Shown piece by piece: positions 46,690 through 55,705 of a stretch of 64,000 nt of DNA. Below the pieces are notes generated by a model. That model worked only from the letters and a program-made list of their open reading frames with translations, searched no databases and was not told where the DNA came from. The position numbers and the translations under genes were made by a program. How positions within the stretch are numbered: position 1 is the stretch's first letter; each line of letters begins with the position of its first letter. This stretch comes from Candidatus Brachythrix odensensis. Lineage in GTDB: Bacteria > Chloroflexota > Anaerolineae > J036 > Brachytrichaceae. The stretch spans positions 186,001-250,000 of the forward strand of contig JADKDT010000001.1 of NCBI GenBank assembly GCA_016714465.1, given 5' to 3'.

Positions 46690-48150
46690 TCAGCCGGATG
46701 AGGGCCCCAGCGCCAGCGCGACCTTCACCCGCGCGCCGGCGCCCGGGGCGCTGCTCACCTCGACCGTCGCCCCGATCGCATTGGCCCGCTCGCGGATGCT
46801 GAAAATGCCCAGGCCGTCGGGATTGCCCGGCTGCGACACATCAAACCCGCGCCCATCGTCGGCGACGGTGAGCGCCAGGGCCTCGGGGCTCCCGCTCAGC
46901 TCAACCTTCACACGGCGGGCCTCGGCATGCCGCAGCGCATTCCCGATCGCCTCCTGGGCGATGCGAAAGAGGGCAAGCTCGACCTCGGGCGCCTGCCGCG
47001 TGATGTCCCCGGCGCACTCGAACGTGACCCGCACCGGCGGCGAGCGTTGGGCGCTGAGTTCGTCGGTCTCCAGCGCCAGGCGCTCCAGCGCGCTCATCAG
47101 GCCGGCTTCCTCGAGGTAGATCGGGCGCAGCCCGCGGCTGATCCGCCGCACATCGTCGATCATGCGTTGGGCGTGGTCGCGCAACTCGCCCAGCCGGGCC
47201 TGGGCCGGCGCTTCCGCGGGGAGCATTGCCTTGAGCAGTTGCGCGCGCTGGGCCAGGGCGACCAGGTTCTGAATGGTGTCGTCGTGCAGCTCATGGGCCA
47301 GGCGGGCCCGCTCGCTCTCCTGCGCGCGCATGACCGCCTGGGCGTGCGCGCGCAGGCTGCGCTGATCAGTCTGGATCCGAGCCGCCATCTTCTCCAGGGT
47401 CGCGCCCAGATCCTTGATCTCCTGAATGCCATCCCGATGCGGTCCGCGGGCCAGGGCGTCGAGATCGCCCTCTTCCACGCGCTGGGCCGCGGCCTGAAGC
47501 TGTTGCAGGGGCCGCACGATGCGGCGCAGCCCGAGCGTGATCGCAAGCGCAGTCAGCAGGGCCACCGGCAGCAGCACCAGTGGCGCGGCCAGCGAAAAGC
47601 GCATCATCGGGTCGAGGACGGCCTCCCAGGGCTCCTCGAGGATGACGCCCAGCGGCTCGCTCCCCGGGGGCAGGCGCAGCCGGGCGAAAGACACCACGTG
47701 CTCCTCGCCCGATACCGGATCGTCTTGATAGACCGTGCCCTCCTGGCCATCCAACGCTGGAAACACACCTGCGTGCGCGGCCACATTCGCGCCAACCCGG
47801 GCAGGGTTGGTGTGGAGGATGACGGTCCCGGACCGGTCGAAGACATAGGCGTCCACCCGGTGCTGGCCACCCATCGGATTGACCAGAGCCTCGAGGGTGG
47901 CCGACGTCAGACACGTCCGCGCCCGCTCAGCCGAGGGGATGCCCGCCGGCGCCGCGCATGCCCGAAGCGCATCGCTCAGCACGATCGCGGTGGCCACGAT
48001 CGCCCGGTTGTCGCGCTCGCCCACCATCGTGCGCATGGCCTGCTGGTGGGCGGCCAGCGCGCCAAACGACACGGCCGACAGCACCAGGGTCAGCGGCAGC
48101 AGGGTGACCAGCAGGAGTTGGGCGGAGAATCCCCGCAGCAGTCGTTGCAT
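46690..48150 (-). CDS. Sensor histidine kinase (HisKA_3, NarX/LiaS-type)
   Basis: 486 residues. Two membrane helices (about residues 12-32 and 185-207) frame an extracytoplasmic sensor. A HAMP segment follows (RIVRPLQQLQAAAQRVEEGD), then the HisKA_3 phospho-acceptor ERARLAHELHDDTIQNL and an HATPase with DDGRGFD and GLGIFSIRERA. It phosphorylates the LuxR-type regulator encoded 1 bp upstream. The stimulus is unknown. Confidence 0.9.
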   Translation of the reverse strand: MQRLLRGFSAQLLLVTLLPLTLVLSAVSFGALAAHQQAMRTMVGERDNRAIVATAIVLSDALRACAAPAGIPSAERARTCLTSATLEALVNPMGGQHRVDAYVFDRSGTVILHTNPARVGANVAAHAGVFPALDGQEGTVYQDDPVSGEEHVVSFARLRLPPGSEPLGVILEEPWEAVLDPMMRFSLAAPLVLLPVALLTALAITLGLRRIVRPLQQLQAAAQRVEEGDLDALARGPHRDGIQEIKDLGATLEKMAARIQTDQRSLRAHAQAVMRAQESERARLAHELHDDTIQNLVALAQRAQLLKAMLPAEAPAQARLGELRDHAQRMIDDVRRISRGLRPIYLEEAGLMSALERLALETDELSAQRSPPVRVTFECAGDITRQAPEVELALFRIAQEAIGNALRHAEARRVKVELSGSPEALALTVADDGRGFDVSQPGNPDGLGIFSIRERANAIGATVEVSSAPGAGARVKVALALGPSSG

Positions 48151-48151
48151 C

Positions 48152-48793
48152 TCACTCCTGCGGGATCAGACCCAGCCGAATGCCGATCATCACGGCTTCG
48201 GTCCGGCTGCTGGCGCTCAGCTTTTCGAAGATGTTGGCGATGTGGCCCTGCACGGTCCGATCGCTGATGTCGAGCCGGGCGGCGATGGCCTTGTTGGACT
48301 GACCCTGGGCGATCAGGCGCAGCACTTCGAGCTCGCGGGGCGAGACCTCTGCCTGGGGCGGCCCGCCCGGGCTCAAGGTGCGGGCCAGGATCTGGGTCAG
48401 GCCCTCGTCCAATGCCAGCCGGCCGGCCCGAACCGTCATCACCGCCTTGATAAGATCGGCCGGAGCGGCGGTCTTGAGGACATACCCATTCGCGCCGGCC
48501 TGCAGCGCGCTCATCACATACGGGTCGTCGTCGTAGGCCGAGACCATCAGAATCGCGCAGGGCAATTTCTCGGCCCGGATCCGGCGGGCGGTCTCGATCC
48601 CGTTCAGCCGCGGCATCTGCACGTCAAGCAGAACGACATCCGGTGCCATGGCACGAGCCATCTCGAGCGCCTGCTCGCCGTCGATTGCCTCACCGACGAT
48701 CTCCATCCGCGGATCGGTCTCGAGATATTCGCGGATGCCCTTGCGGACCATGCCGTGGTCATCGGCCAGGACGAGTCTGATTCGCGGTTGCAT
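48152..48793 (-). CDS. NarL/LuxR-family response regulator
   Basis: 213 residues. The receiver has the acidic pair LVLADDH and the phospho-acceptor Asp in DVVLLDVQMPRLNG, with Lys in VLKTAAP. The C-terminal LuxR-type helix-turn-helix reads SPRELEVLRLIAQGQSNKAI. GATAAT ends 8 nt before the ATG, consistent with a leaderless transcript. It is the first gene of the two-component operon. Targets are unknown. Confidence 0.92.
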   Translation of the reverse strand: MQPRIRLVLADDHGMVRKGIREYLETDPRMEIVGEAIDGEQALEMARAMAPDVVLLDVQMPRLNGIETARRIRAEKLPCAILMVSAYDDDPYVMSALQAGANGYVLKTAAPADLIKAVMTVRAGRLALDEGLTQILARTLSPGGPPQAEVSPRELEVLRLIAQGQSNKAIAARLDISDRTVQGHIANIFEKLSASSRTEAVMIGIRLGLIPQE

Positions 48794-48871
48794 GTCGGCT
48801 CATTATCAGTAATCTGGTCACCGCTCAGGCCATGGGCTGCGCGTCATGCCGACAGCCAGAAACAGCTCGCT

Positions 48872-48981
48872 AATCTGCGCTAATCTGCGTCAATCTGCGG
48901 ATCGATCCAGATCCAAGCCCGCTCGGCCCGTCACGGGCGCGACAGTTCTTGTCCGCAGATTGACGCAGATTAGCGCAGATT
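48872..48981. repeat. Interspersed AATCTGCG element with 30-bp inverted arms
   Basis: AATCTGCGCTAATCTGCGTC and the rest of a 30-bp arm are exactly inverted at 48952-48981. The element is in the AATCTGCG/CGCAGATT family and separates the response regulator from the multicopper oxidase. Confidence 0.75.
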
Positions 48982-48989
48982 GGGCTTTG

Positions 48990-49035
48990 GCGCGTCACGC
49001 GCTACTGCGCGTCACGCGCTACTGCGCGTCACGCG
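48990..49035. repeat. 17-bp tandem repeat, 2.7 copies
   Basis: GCGCGTCACGCGCTACT is repeated at 48990 and 49007, with a third partial copy to 49035. It overlaps the last codons of the multicopper oxidase, so it may have replaced the original 3' end slightly. Confidence 0.75.
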
Positions 49036-50756
49036 ACCCGAAAATTCCGCATCATCCCGCTCGATTCGTGCTCCAGGTTGTGGCAGTGATACAGATAGAG
49101 GCCCTTGTAACGTTCAAACTTCATTGCGAGCTTGACCCGCTCGCCGGGCATCACCAGCACGGTGTCCTTCCAGCCCTCGTCCACCCGGCCCTCGCGCACG
49201 CTGTCCCAGCCGGCCTTGAGCTGCGGCAGCACCTCCCGGCTGAGCACCTGGAACTGCCCGCCATGAATATGGATCGGATGGGCCATCCCGTTGGCGTCCA
49301 TCATGTGTCCGGGATTCAGCTTGTTGACGATCTCCCAGATCTCGGTGCTGCCCAGCTTGATCGTCTCCTCGGGCAGCACGCTGTCCATCTCAAAGACCCG
49401 GTTGTTGATCAGCCACTGCATACCGTTGAGGGTCAACCCTACCTGGCGCGGGTTGGCCGCGTTCACGGCCTGCTCGGCCCGCAGGCGGGTGATCGACGAC
49501 AACGCGCGGGGCAGACTCAGCGTTTCCTTCTCCTCGCGCTCGACCCTGACCTTGAGCAGCGTCATCGGCGCGCCTTGTTCGGGCCCGCCGCCGCTCATCA
49601 TGCCGCCCATCATGCCCCCGGCATCCTCGACGCCCTCGAACTTCAGGCTCTGCAGGGTGATCTCGGCCCCGACCTTGCGCCGGCTGAAATCGGCCCAGAG
49701 CTCGACCCGCTCGCCCGGCGCAAGCATGACATACGGTTTCTCGACCGGCTTTTCGAGCAGGCCGCCGTCGGTGCCGACCACGATGACGGGGCCGCCGTCG
49801 CTCCAGCCCAGTTTGTAGATCCGGGCGTTGGAGCCGTTCAGCAGGCGCAGGCGATACGCCCGGGTGGCGACCGACAGGCTGTAGTCGGGCTTGCCGTTCA
49901 CCAGGATTCGCGTGCCGAGGAAGCCCATCATCTGGTCCATCATCCCTTGCATGCCCATTCCGCTGCCTGGGGCGGGTGTCGCGGAACCGCCCATCATCCC
50001 GCCCATCCCCGGCATGTTGTGGCCCGGCATGCCGCCCGCGGGCGCACCCGGGTTGGCCGGCATGCTGCCCGCTCCGCCCAGATACACAAATTGATTGTCC
50101 GCGTCAAAGGCGCGGTCTTGAATCACGAGCGGAATATCGCATGCGCCTGAGGGCAGGCCGGCAGCCGCCTCTTCAGGATCGCTGACCAGAAACATGCCGG
50201 CCAGACCGTTGTAGACCTGCACTCCGGTCTGCTCGTGCGGGTGGGGGTGGAACCAGTATGAGCCGGCCCGATCAATGACCTCGAATTCGTAAACGTAGGA
50301 TTGTCCCGGCTGAACCGCAAAGCGCGGGTGGCCGTCCATGTCCTCAGGCAGATTCAGGCCATGCCAGTGCACGATGCTGGGATGCCCGGCCGGAAGATCA
50401 TTCTTGAAGTTGATCCGCACGCGCTGGCCCTTCTGTGCCCGAATGATGGGGCCCAGATAGCTGTCCTTCAGGGTGACCAGGCTCGAGGCATCGCCCTTGG
50501 CCAGGCTGGCTTGATAGCCCCATACGGCCGTGCTCTTGCCGGGCAGAATTTGGGCGTTGCCGGCGGCCGCGCGCAGATTGAGCTCGATGTCCGGGCTGAA
50601 GCCACTGCTGGCCCCGCGCGGCGTCGCTCCGGCAACGGCCGGGGCCGCAGGCTGGCTTGGCGGAACGGCACAGGCGGTGATGCCGCCGGCCGCAATCAGG
50701 GCACCGCCAGCGCCAAGGGTGCGCAGAAAGCTGCGCCGGGAAAACGTTTGGTTCAT
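49029..50756 (-). CDS. Multicopper oxidase, CueO/copper-resistance type
   Basis: 575 residues. A Tat signal (SRRSFLRTLG) leads to a lipobox-like TAC (Cys29). The copper ligands are HWHG (130-133), HPHPHE (170-175), HPIHIHG and HCHNLEHESSGMM near the C-terminus. Two Met-rich stretches (including MPGMGGMMGGS and MGMQGMMDQMM) resemble the Cu(I)-binding inserts of CueO and CopA. It probably oxidises Cu(I) or organic substrates outside the membrane. The cytochrome c gene upstream is co-directional. Confidence 0.92.
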   Translation of the reverse strand: MNQTFSRRSFLRTLGAGGALIAAGGITACAVPPSQPAAPAVAGATPRGASSGFSPDIELNLRAAAGNAQILPGKSTAVWGYQASLAKGDASSLVTLKDSYLGPIIRAQKGQRVRINFKNDLPAGHPSIVHWHGLNLPEDMDGHPRFAVQPGQSYVYEFEVIDRAGSYWFHPHPHEQTGVQVYNGLAGMFLVSDPEEAAAGLPSGACDIPLVIQDRAFDADNQFVYLGGAGSMPANPGAPAGGMPGHNMPGMGGMMGGSATPAPGSGMGMQGMMDQMMGFLGTRILVNGKPDYSLSVATRAYRLRLLNGSNARIYKLGWSDGGPVIVVGTDGGLLEKPVEKPYVMLAPGERVELWADFSRRKVGAEITLQSLKFEGVEDAGGMMGGMMSGGGPEQGAPMTLLKVRVEREEKETLSLPRALSSITRLRAEQAVNAANPRQVGLTLNGMQWLINNRVFEMDSVLPEETIKLGSTEIWEIVNKLNPGHMMDANGMAHPIHIHGGQFQVLSREVLPQLKAGWDSVREGRVDEGWKDTVLVMPGERVKLAMKFERYKGLYLYHCHNLEHESSGMMRNFRVA

Positions 50757-50780
50757 GGTTTGGGAGAGTTTTTTTGTGCG

Positions 50781-50883
50781 TCCACAGATTACGCAGACTT
50801 CCGCGGATCTTGGACAAGCGCCGCGCGAATAAGAAAAAGGAATCGGCGGAAATCTGCGTAATCTGCGTAATCTGCGGATAGAT
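50781..50883. repeat. Interspersed AATCTGCG element between oxidase and cytochrome
   Basis: TCCACAGATTACGCAGA at 50781 pairs with TCTGCGTAATCTGCGGA at 50862. The right end reads GCGGATAGATCGCC, as in the copies at 25120 and 41109. Confidence 0.7.
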
Positions 50884-50920
50884 CGCCTATTTCATCAGCG
50901 CACACTTGCGTCGGCTTCAT

Positions 50921-51319
50921 TTAGCGGATGCCGGCTTCGCGTTGAAGCGCGCGCACATACTGCGTGATTTCGCGCGTTTCGGCGTCGGTGACCGTCGGCT
51001 GGGCGGGCATGTTCCCGAATTTCCAGTGATGTTGGACCGAGCCGTTGCGGACGGCCAGGAGGAAAGCGGCGTCGGAATGGTGGCTGGGTTCGTAGATCTT
51101 GTCCACCAGCGGCGGGCCGATCTGAGTGCCCGTGGCGCGCACACCATGGCAGGCCGCGCAGGTCTGATTGAATAGCTGCTCGCCGCGTGACGCTCCGGGG
51201 ACAAAGGTCGCCGCCGCCAGTGGCGTGGGGGGCACGCTGGCAGCAGCGGTGGAACAGGCGCCCAGGCCGCCCGCAAGGAGCAGACCGGCCGCAAGGTGAA
51301 GAAAGCGTGTGATGAGCAC
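50921..51319 (-). CDS. Lipoprotein cytochrome c
   Basis: 132 residues. A signal peptide with lipobox LGAC (Cys22) anchors it outside the membrane. The haem motif is CAACH in NQTCAACHGV, with the distal Met probably in FGNMPAQPTV. Class I small cytochrome c. GTG 51319 starts it. As the gene before the copper oxidase it may exchange electrons with it, which is inference from position. Confidence 0.87.
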   Translation of the reverse strand: MLITRFLHLAAGLLLAGGLGACSTAAASVPPTPLAAATFVPGASRGEQLFNQTCAACHGVRATGTQIGPPLVDKIYEPSHHSDAAFLLAVRNGSVQHHWKFGNMPAQPTVTDAETREITQYVRALQREAGIR

Positions 51320-51395
51320 AGGTTGACGATACCTGACCGATTGTGGGCGGGCAATAGGCAGAAATGCCTAACGGGGGGGCCGGCGGGGGCGGGGG

Positions 51396-52364
51396 TTAGC
51401 GAAGCGACACCAGCAGCCCGGCCACCGCGGCCACCAGCGCGAGCGCGATCCAGACCGCGTTGGCTCGGATGACATCGGCGGCGCTGGCCTGCGGCGGGCT
51501 GTCCTGCGGGCGGGGGGCGCCTTCGCCGAACAGGCGATCGCGGAACTCGGCCACGGTCGGATGCCGATCATCCGGGTGCATGGCAATGGCCTGCATCACG
51601 GCGGTCTCAACCCGCTCGCTGACGGCCGGGTTGAGCTCGCGCATGGGCAACAGCGCGGCCGGCTTGAGAAAGCGCTGTTTGGCCTCGGCCGGGGCCTGGT
51701 TGGTCAGCAAGTGATACAACGTGCCGCCGAGCGAGTAGATGTCCGAGCGCGCGTCGGTGTGGGCGTCGTCTTCGCCGTATTGTTCGAGCGGGGTGTAGGC
51801 CGCGGTGCCGCGCCCCTGCAGGACTGTGATTGTGCGCGAGTCGTCCTTGCCGACCAGCTTGACCAGCCCGAAGTCGACCAGCTTGATCACGCCGCTGGGC
51901 GCGAGCCGGATGTTGCCGGGTTTTATGTCGCGGTGCAACACGGGCGTCTCCTGAGTGTGCATGTAGTCCAGCGCATCACACAACTGACGGGCCCAATTCA
52001 ACACCTCGAATTCGGACAACATTCGCCCGTTTCGGCGGGCGTCGTCCATGAGTTCCTTAAGGTCCTTGCCGGCCACGTAGTCCATGACCAGGTAGTCGAG
52101 GGTGTTCTCGGTGAAGTAATCCGACACCTTTGGGAGATTCGGGTGATCAAGTCGGGCGAGGATGCTGGCCTCGTGGCGAAACTGGTGCTGGAGCTGCTCG
52201 ATCGCAGTCTCGCTGGCATTGGGATCAATACGGACGGCCTTGAGCGCGCACTTGCGGCCCTCGAGCCGGAGGTCCTCAGCCAGATACACCGAGCCCATCC
52301 CTCCCTGTCCGATGGGGCTGACGATGCGGTAGCGATTGCGCAGTGTGGCGCCGACGGTCAACAC
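51396..52364 (-). CDS. Serine/threonine protein kinase with C-terminal membrane helix
   Basis: 322 residues from GTG 52364. PknB-type kinase: GQGGMGSVYLAED (P-loop), the ATP lysine in CALKAV, HRDIKPGNIRL (catalytic loop) and DFGLVKL. A linker with QDSPPQASA leads to one C-terminal helix and no extracellular domain. TAAAAT ends 7 nt before the GTG. It is divergent from the FHA-DNA-binding gene, an arrangement that suggests the FHA protein is its phosphopeptide-reading partner. Confidence 0.92.
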   Translation of the reverse strand: MLTVGATLRNRYRIVSPIGQGGMGSVYLAEDLRLEGRKCALKAVRIDPNASETAIEQLQHQFRHEASILARLDHPNLPKVSDYFTENTLDYLVMDYVAGKDLKELMDDARRNGRMLSEFEVLNWARQLCDALDYMHTQETPVLHRDIKPGNIRLAPSGVIKLVDFGLVKLVGKDDSRTITVLQGRGTAAYTPLEQYGEDDAHTDARSDIYSLGGTLYHLLTNQAPAEAKQRFLKPAALLPMRELNPAVSERVETAVMQAIAMHPDDRHPTVAEFRDRLFGEGAPRPQDSPPQASAADVIRANAVWIALALVAAVAGLLVSLR

Positions 52365-52371
52365 GCGTCCA

Positions 52372-52397
52372 ATTTTACCGGCTTCACCCGCTAAAAT
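52372..52397. promoter_or_regulatory. Paired divergent leaderless promoters
   Basis: TAAAAT (52377-52372, minus) ends 7 nt before the kinase GTG, and TAAAAT (52392-52397, plus) ends 8 nt before the FHA gene ATG. Neither start has a Shine-Dalgarno sequence. Only 14 bp separate the hexamers, so the two promoters must share -35 regions and probably compete. Confidence 0.6.
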
Positions 52398-52405
52398 GCG
52401 GGCAC

Positions 52406-53068
52406 ATGAATCAGGACGCACCGATGCTCATCATCCAGAATGGGCAGAAGGCCGGCGAGCGCTGGCTCCTTGACAGCGATGTTGTCATCATCGGCCGCGA
52501 GGCCGGTGAGACTGACCTGCTCCTCCCCGAGCGCCAGGTCTCGCGCAAGCACGCCAAGATCGAGCGTACCGACACCGGATTCCTCCTGACCGATCTCGAG
52601 AGCAAGAACGGCACTTTTTTGAACGGCAAGGAATTGCGCGAGCCGAAGATGCTCCAGGACGGCGATGAGATTCAGATCGCCTTGTCGGTCAAGATCGCCT
52701 TTGTCGGCAGCGACGCCACCGCCCCGCTCAATGCCCGTCCCATCAGCCGCGGGATGAAGGCCGCGGTCCGCGGCATCCGCCTTGATAAGGAGGGCCGGCG
52801 CATCTTCGTGGCCGAGATGGAGCTAGACCCGCCCCTCTCGCTCCAGCAGTACCGCCTGCTCGAGATGCTCATCGACGCCAATGGCGGGGTCGTCCCGCGC
52901 CAGCAGCTCGTCGAGCACGTATGGGAGGGCGAGAGCGCCTATGGCGTGAGCGAGCAGGCCATCGACGCCCTGGTCCGCCGCCTGCGCGACCGCCTCGCCG
53001 AGCGCGATCCCGAGCACGACTACATCGTCACCGTGCGCGGGCACGGCCTGCGATTCGAGAACCGGTGA
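52406..53068 (+). CDS. FHA domain fused to an OmpR-type winged helix
   Basis: 220 residues. The FHA domain (about 7-95) has GREAGETDLLLPERQVSRKH and SKNGTFLNG, the phosphothreonine-binding set. The C-terminal winged helix (about 125-220) reads QQLVEHVWEGESAYGVSEQA and RRLRDRL, and ends in VRGHGLRF, as in OmpR/PhoB DNA-binding domains. It has no receiver domain, so input is probably via phosphopeptide rather than Asp phosphorylation. The stop overlaps the glycosyltransferase start (GTGA). Confidence 0.88.
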   Translation: MNQDAPMLIIQNGQKAGERWLLDSDVVIIGREAGETDLLLPERQVSRKHAKIERTDTGFLLTDLESKNGTFLNGKELREPKMLQDGDEIQIALSVKIAFVGSDATAPLNARPISRGMKAAVRGIRLDKEGRRIFVAEMELDPPLSLQQYRLLEMLIDANGGVVPRQQLVEHVWEGESAYGVSEQAIDALVRRLRDRLAERDPEHDYIVTVRGHGLRFENR

Positions 53069-55020
53069 AAGCGCCTTCGGCGGCGCCCGCAGCGCTCTCG
53101 CCGCGCCGGCTCGCCGAGGCCATCGCCCTCGGCGTGATCCTGCTCCTCGCGGCCGGGCTGCGCTTCCATCGCATCGACGCCCAGTCGCTGTGGTACGACG
53201 AGGGTAACAGCGCCCGCATCGCCGAGCGCTCGATCCAGTTGATTCTCGAGGGCGCGGCGGGTGATATCCATCCGCCGTTGTACTACCTGGTGCTCAGCCT
53301 GTGGCGGGGGGTGTTTGGCGCGGGCGAGACCGCCCTGCGCGGGCTGTCGGCGGTGTCGGGAATTGGGTTGGTCGGCCTCGCGTGGTGGCTTGGCCGGCGC
53401 CTGTTTGGGATCCGGGCCGGGCTGGCCGCCGCCGCATTGCTGGCCGTTTCACCCTTTGCCGTCTATTACAGCCAGGAGGCGCGCATGTACGCCCTGCTGG
53501 CCGTGTGGGCGGCCCTCGCCAGCGCCTGGATCGTGACGCTCGCGCTGCCGGGCAAGCAAGTCCGCTGGCCCGGTGCGGCGCTGTATGCGCTCGCCACTGC
53601 GGCCGGCCTGTATACCCATTACGCCTATCCCTTCGTCATGATCGCCCAGGCGGTTGCGCTTGGGCTCGCCTGGGCTGCAGCAGTGGCCCTTCGACAGGCT
53701 CAGGGCCCTTCGGATGCCCTCATCCGCCAGCCGCGCGCCCTGCTCGCCTGGGCCCTGGCCAACGCCGCCGCGATCGCTCTGTTCGCGCCCTGGCTGCCCA
53801 TCGCTGTGCGCCAGATCGTCGGCTGGTCGGTCGCCCCCCAGGATTATGTGTTGGGCTCGGCCGTCCTCGATGGCCTGCGCTGGGTGGTGGCCGGGCGGAC
53901 GCTGAGCCTGCCCGAGGCCGCCCTGCCACTGTTCGCCTTCGCCGCCCTGGCCGCGCTTGGGCTGGCTGCCGGGCCGGCCGAGGCCCGCCGGAGGGCGCTG
54001 ATCCCGCTTGCGCTACTGTCGGCGCCATTCGTTTTGCTCTTCATCTTCAAGCTCTACCGCGAGTCGTATCTCAAGTTCCTGCTCGTGTGCGCGCTCCCGC
54101 TCGCGGTCCTGGCCGGTCGGTCGGTCGCGGTTCTGTCGACTCGGATCGGGATCCGGGCGGATCGGCTGCCTTGGACCCGCCCGGCGGCGTTTGTGGGCAG
54201 CCTGTGCCTGGTATCGGCCACCCTCTTTGGCAGCCTGAACAATCTCTACACCAACCCCGCCTACGCCCGCGACGACTATCGCGGCATCGCCAGGCATGTG
54301 CTGTCAGACCTGCGACCGGGCGACCGGGTCTGGTTCAGCGGCCCGAACCAGTGGGAGGTCTATACCTACTACGACCCCGACCCGGCCCGGGCCTTCCCCG
54401 TGCCGTATCGCCCCGCCAGCGACGCGGCCGCCGACGCCGCGCTGACGCCGGCCGCGGCCGGGGCCAGCCGGATCTACGCCCTGTTCTATGGCGAGCGGGA
54501 GGCCGACCCGGAGAGTCGCTATGAGCGCTGGCTGGCCGGGCATGCCTTCAAGGCCCGCGAGGAATGGGTGGGCAATATCCGTTTGGCAACCTACACCGTC
54601 AACCGGAGTATGGCCCTGGCCAGTTCGGGCGCGGCGTGGCAGACTGGGATCAGTCTGGCGTCCGCGCGGGCCGATCTGTCCGAGGTGCGGCGCGGTGACA
54701 TCATTCCGCTGGTGCTAAGCTGGATGGCGTCCTCTGCGCCGGCGTCCAATCTGAGCGTCTTCGCCCATCTCGGCCCGGCTGACGGCCCGCCAGTCGCGCA
54801 AAACGATGGCGCCCCCGGCGCCGGTTTCCGCCCGACCTCATCCTGGCGGCCAGGCGAGGTAATCATCGATCAGCGCGGGGTGCTCATTACGCCGGCCACC
54901 CCGCCCGGGCGCTACTCGCTCTTTGTGGGGCTGTACGACCCCGCCACTGGCCAACGGCTCAAACTTATCTCTGGCGCCGATCGCCTGGCGCTGGGGGAAA
55001 TCCTCGTGCGGACACCCTAA
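53065..55020 (+). CDS. GT39/PMT-like membrane glycosyltransferase
   Basis: 651 residues with about ten hydrophobic helices and the GT-C motif SLWYDEGNSARIAERS in the first loop, with DIHPPLYYLVLSLWRGVF. A soluble C-terminal domain follows. Such enzymes transfer sugars from polyprenyl phosphates outside the membrane. GTG 53065 overlaps the FHA gene stop. An interspersed repeat (53687-53713) is inserted in frame, adding RQAQGPSD in a loop. The stop codon lies inside the left copy of the RAYT-associated repeat at 55007. Confidence 0.82.
   Translation: MKAPSAAPAALSPRRLAEAIALGVILLLAAGLRFHRIDAQSLWYDEGNSARIAERSIQLILEGAAGDIHPPLYYLVLSLWRGVFGAGETALRGLSAVSGIGLVGLAWWLGRRLFGIRAGLAAAALLAVSPFAVYYSQEARMYALLAVWAALASAWIVTLALPGKQVRWPGAALYALATAAGLYTHYAYPFVMIAQAVALGLAWAAAVALRQAQGPSDALIRQPRALLAWALANAAAIALFAPWLPIAVRQIVGWSVAPQDYVLGSAVLDGLRWVVAGRTLSLPEAALPLFAFAALAALGLAAGPAEARRRALIPLALLSAPFVLLFIFKLYRESYLKFLLVCALPLAVLAGRSVAVLSTRIGIRADRLPWTRPAAFVGSLCLVSATLFGSLNNLYTNPAYARDDYRGIARHVLSDLRPGDRVWFSGPNQWEVYTYYDPDPARAFPVPYRPASDAAADAALTPAAAGASRIYALFYGEREADPESRYERWLAGHAFKAREEWVGNIRLATYTVNRSMALASSGAAWQTGISLASARADLSEVRRGDIIPLVLSWMASSAPASNLSVFAHLGPADGPPVAQNDGAPGAGFRPTSSWRPGEVIIDQRGVLITPATPPGRYSLFVGLYDPATGQRLKLISGADRLALGEILVRTP
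53687..53713 (+). repeat. In-frame interspersed repeat inside the glycosyltransferase gene
   Basis: CCCTTCGACAGGCTCAGGG is a quasi-palindromic element widespread in some bacterial genomes, followed by CCCTTCGG. It is read as LRQAQGPSD here and leaves the frame open. It falls in a hydrophilic loop. Confidence 0.65.
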
Positions 55021-55085
55021 AGGTGGCCCCATGACGAGTTTCAACGGGCGCGTCTATACATGGGGCCACCTTTAGGGTGTTCGCA
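55007..55085. repeat. REP-like palindrome, left copy
   Basis: TGCGGACACCCTAAAGGTGG starts an arm of about 27 bp that is inverted at the right side as far as GGTGTTCGCA, with a loop of about 25 nt. The right copy at 55727 is nearly identical. The two flank the RAYT gene. The left copy supplies the stop codon of the glycosyltransferase gene. Confidence 0.85.
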
Positions 55086-55120
55086 CAACGTGCCTCCTCG
55101 CGCGCGATAGAATCGCCCCT

Positions 55121-55705
55121 ATGCCCAGCCCCGCGCCACTAGAGGTCGGCAAAAGCTATCATATTTACAACCGCGGCAACAATGGCGAAAACCTGTTTCG
55201 CCAGACGCAGGACTATCGTAACTTCCTGCGTCTGTATCGAAAACATCTCGAGCCCGTCTGTGAGACATTCGCGTATTGCCTGATGCCCAATCACTTCCAC
55301 CTTCTGATTCGGGTGCGGGACAATATGCTCGCAGACTCAAATGGACAGCCGATTCATCGCCTACCAGGGCAGGCCCTTGCCAACCTCTTCGTAGCCTATA
55401 CAAAGACCATGAACAACATGCTCGAACGCACTGGCAGCCTGTTCGAGCATCCTTTTCACCGCAAGGGCGTCGAGGACGATACGTACTTCGCTCGCCTTGT
55501 GGTCTACATTCATCTGAATTCGCAACGACACGGCTTTGTTGACGATTTTCGGGTTTGGCCCTGGTCGAGCTACTCGACTTTGTTAGGCCACGGCGCGACC
55601 CTGCTGGAGAGGGACGCGGTTTTGGGTCGGTTTGGTGGGTCCGAGAACTTCGCCGCAGCGCATCGGGCGGTAGTGGACGAGACGCTGGCCGCTGATGACT
55701 TCTGA
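55121..55705 (+). CDS. REP-associated tyrosine transposase (RAYT, Y1_Tnp)
   Basis: 194 residues. The HUH motif is MPNHFHLLIRV, and the catalytic Tyr is probably in the YTKTMNNMLERTGSLFEHPF helix region. The ending (YIHLNSQRHG, WPWSSY) matches single-copy RAYTs related to IS200/IS605 transposases, which mobilise short palindromic REP sequences. TAGAAT ends 7 nt before the ATG. Identical REP-like palindromes lie on both sides, forming a REPtron. Confidence 0.88.
   Translation: MPSPAPLEVGKSYHIYNRGNNGENLFRQTQDYRNFLRLYRKHLEPVCETFAYCLMPNHFHLLIRVRDNMLADSNGQPIHRLPGQALANLFVAYTKTMNNMLERTGSLFEHPFHRKGVEDDTYFARLVVYIHLNSQRHGFVDDFRVWPWSSYSTLLGHGATLLERDAVLGRFGGSENFAAAHRAVVDETLAADDF

Noticed and set aside
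53301..54524. 407-codon overlapping frame in the glycosyltransferase gene
   Set aside because: Same strand but alternative frame; composition is Arg/Pro/Gly-rich and lacks the hydrophobic pattern of the real protein.
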